In this document: piece by piece, positions 52,199 to 52,205 of the stretch
Layout of the letters: every line of letters starts with the position of its first letter
Position numbering within the stretch: the first letter of the stretch is position 1
Assembly: GCA_035529395.1 (NCBI GenBank)
Contig: DATKWT010000136.1
Location: 1-52,205, forward strand
Source of the DNA: Dehalococcoidales bacterium
GTDB lineage: Bacteria; Chloroflexota; Dehalococcoidia; Dehalococcoidales; Fen-1064
DNA: 52,205 bases
Direction of reading: 5' to 3'
The notes under the pieces: generated by a model
Told to the model about the DNA's origin: nothing
The model's input: only the letters and a program-made list of their open reading frames with translations
Database searches by the model: none
Position numbers and translations under genes: made by a program

Positions 52199-52205
52199 TA
52201 CATTT

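Overview
The window looks like a chromosomal segment of an anaerobic member of the Chloroflexota, most likely class Dehalococcoidia or a close relative. This is an inference from gene content. The archaeal-type phosphoglycerate mutase (apgM) is clustered with tpiA, pgk and dxs. A Memo/AMMECR1/radical-SAM trio is present. Respiration-type genes include a Tat-exported lipoprotein flavoprotein beside a five-haem cytochrome c, and there is a large FAD/Fe-S oxidoreductase. No rRNA gene or intact tRNA gene was seen.

Layout. 1-1541: DAHP synthase (runs off the left edge) and a flavin-reductase-like protein. 1.7-5.8 kb: an IS3 transposase scrap, a MATE transporter, a CoA-transferase and a decayed recD2 fragment. 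6.1-9.1 kb: a likely acquired catabolic block of badH-like and badI-like genes (alicyclic ring oxidation and ring cleavage of cyclohexanecarboxyl-CoA derivatives) plus another SDR, ending at a tyrosine-recombinase scrap. 9.3-11.2 kb: a gamma-glutamylcyclotransferase-like protein, a glycerophosphodiesterase and an enoyl-CoA hydratase. 11.2-20.9 kb (minus strand): penicillin acylase family protein, a RarA ATPase fused to an alpha/beta hydrolase, a RHH/RelE toxin-antitoxin pair, a Cas4-like/DUF2779 nuclease, a nitroreductase, a Memo-AMMECR1 fusion and its radical SAM partner. 21.0-21.8 kb: a frameshifted prephenate dehydrogenase.

21.9-25.7 kb is a pantothenate operon: a strong promoter, a ~150-nt leader RNA with an intrinsic terminator, a DUF2520 oxidoreductase (candidate ketopantoate reductase), a lipoprotein, panD, panB and panC. 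25.9-32.3 kb is a minus-strand central-metabolism operon dxs-pgk-apgM-tpiA-miaA with a consensus promoter directly before dxs.

33.2-40.5 kb looks like an integrated and decayed accessory region. It opens with a broken tRNA-Arg(UCU) gene that keeps its promoter. It contains an ImmA/IrrE-like peptidase, a small secreted protein interrupted by an in-frame stop, a 1000+ residue MalT/SARP-type regulator with no canonical start codon, truncated metallo-beta-lactamase/lamin-tail and other scraps, and a tandem 67-bp repeat.

40.5-52.2 kb: manganese exporter MntP, an isochorismatase-family hydrolase, ilvD with an operator-like palindrome, an ArsR-controlled FAD/Fe-S oxidoreductase with a Met/Pro-rich tail, a divergent C_GCAxxG_C_C plus FMN-reductase pair, a cyclophilin whose lipoprotein signal sequence is in another frame, and the cytochrome/flavoprotein respiratory reductase pair.
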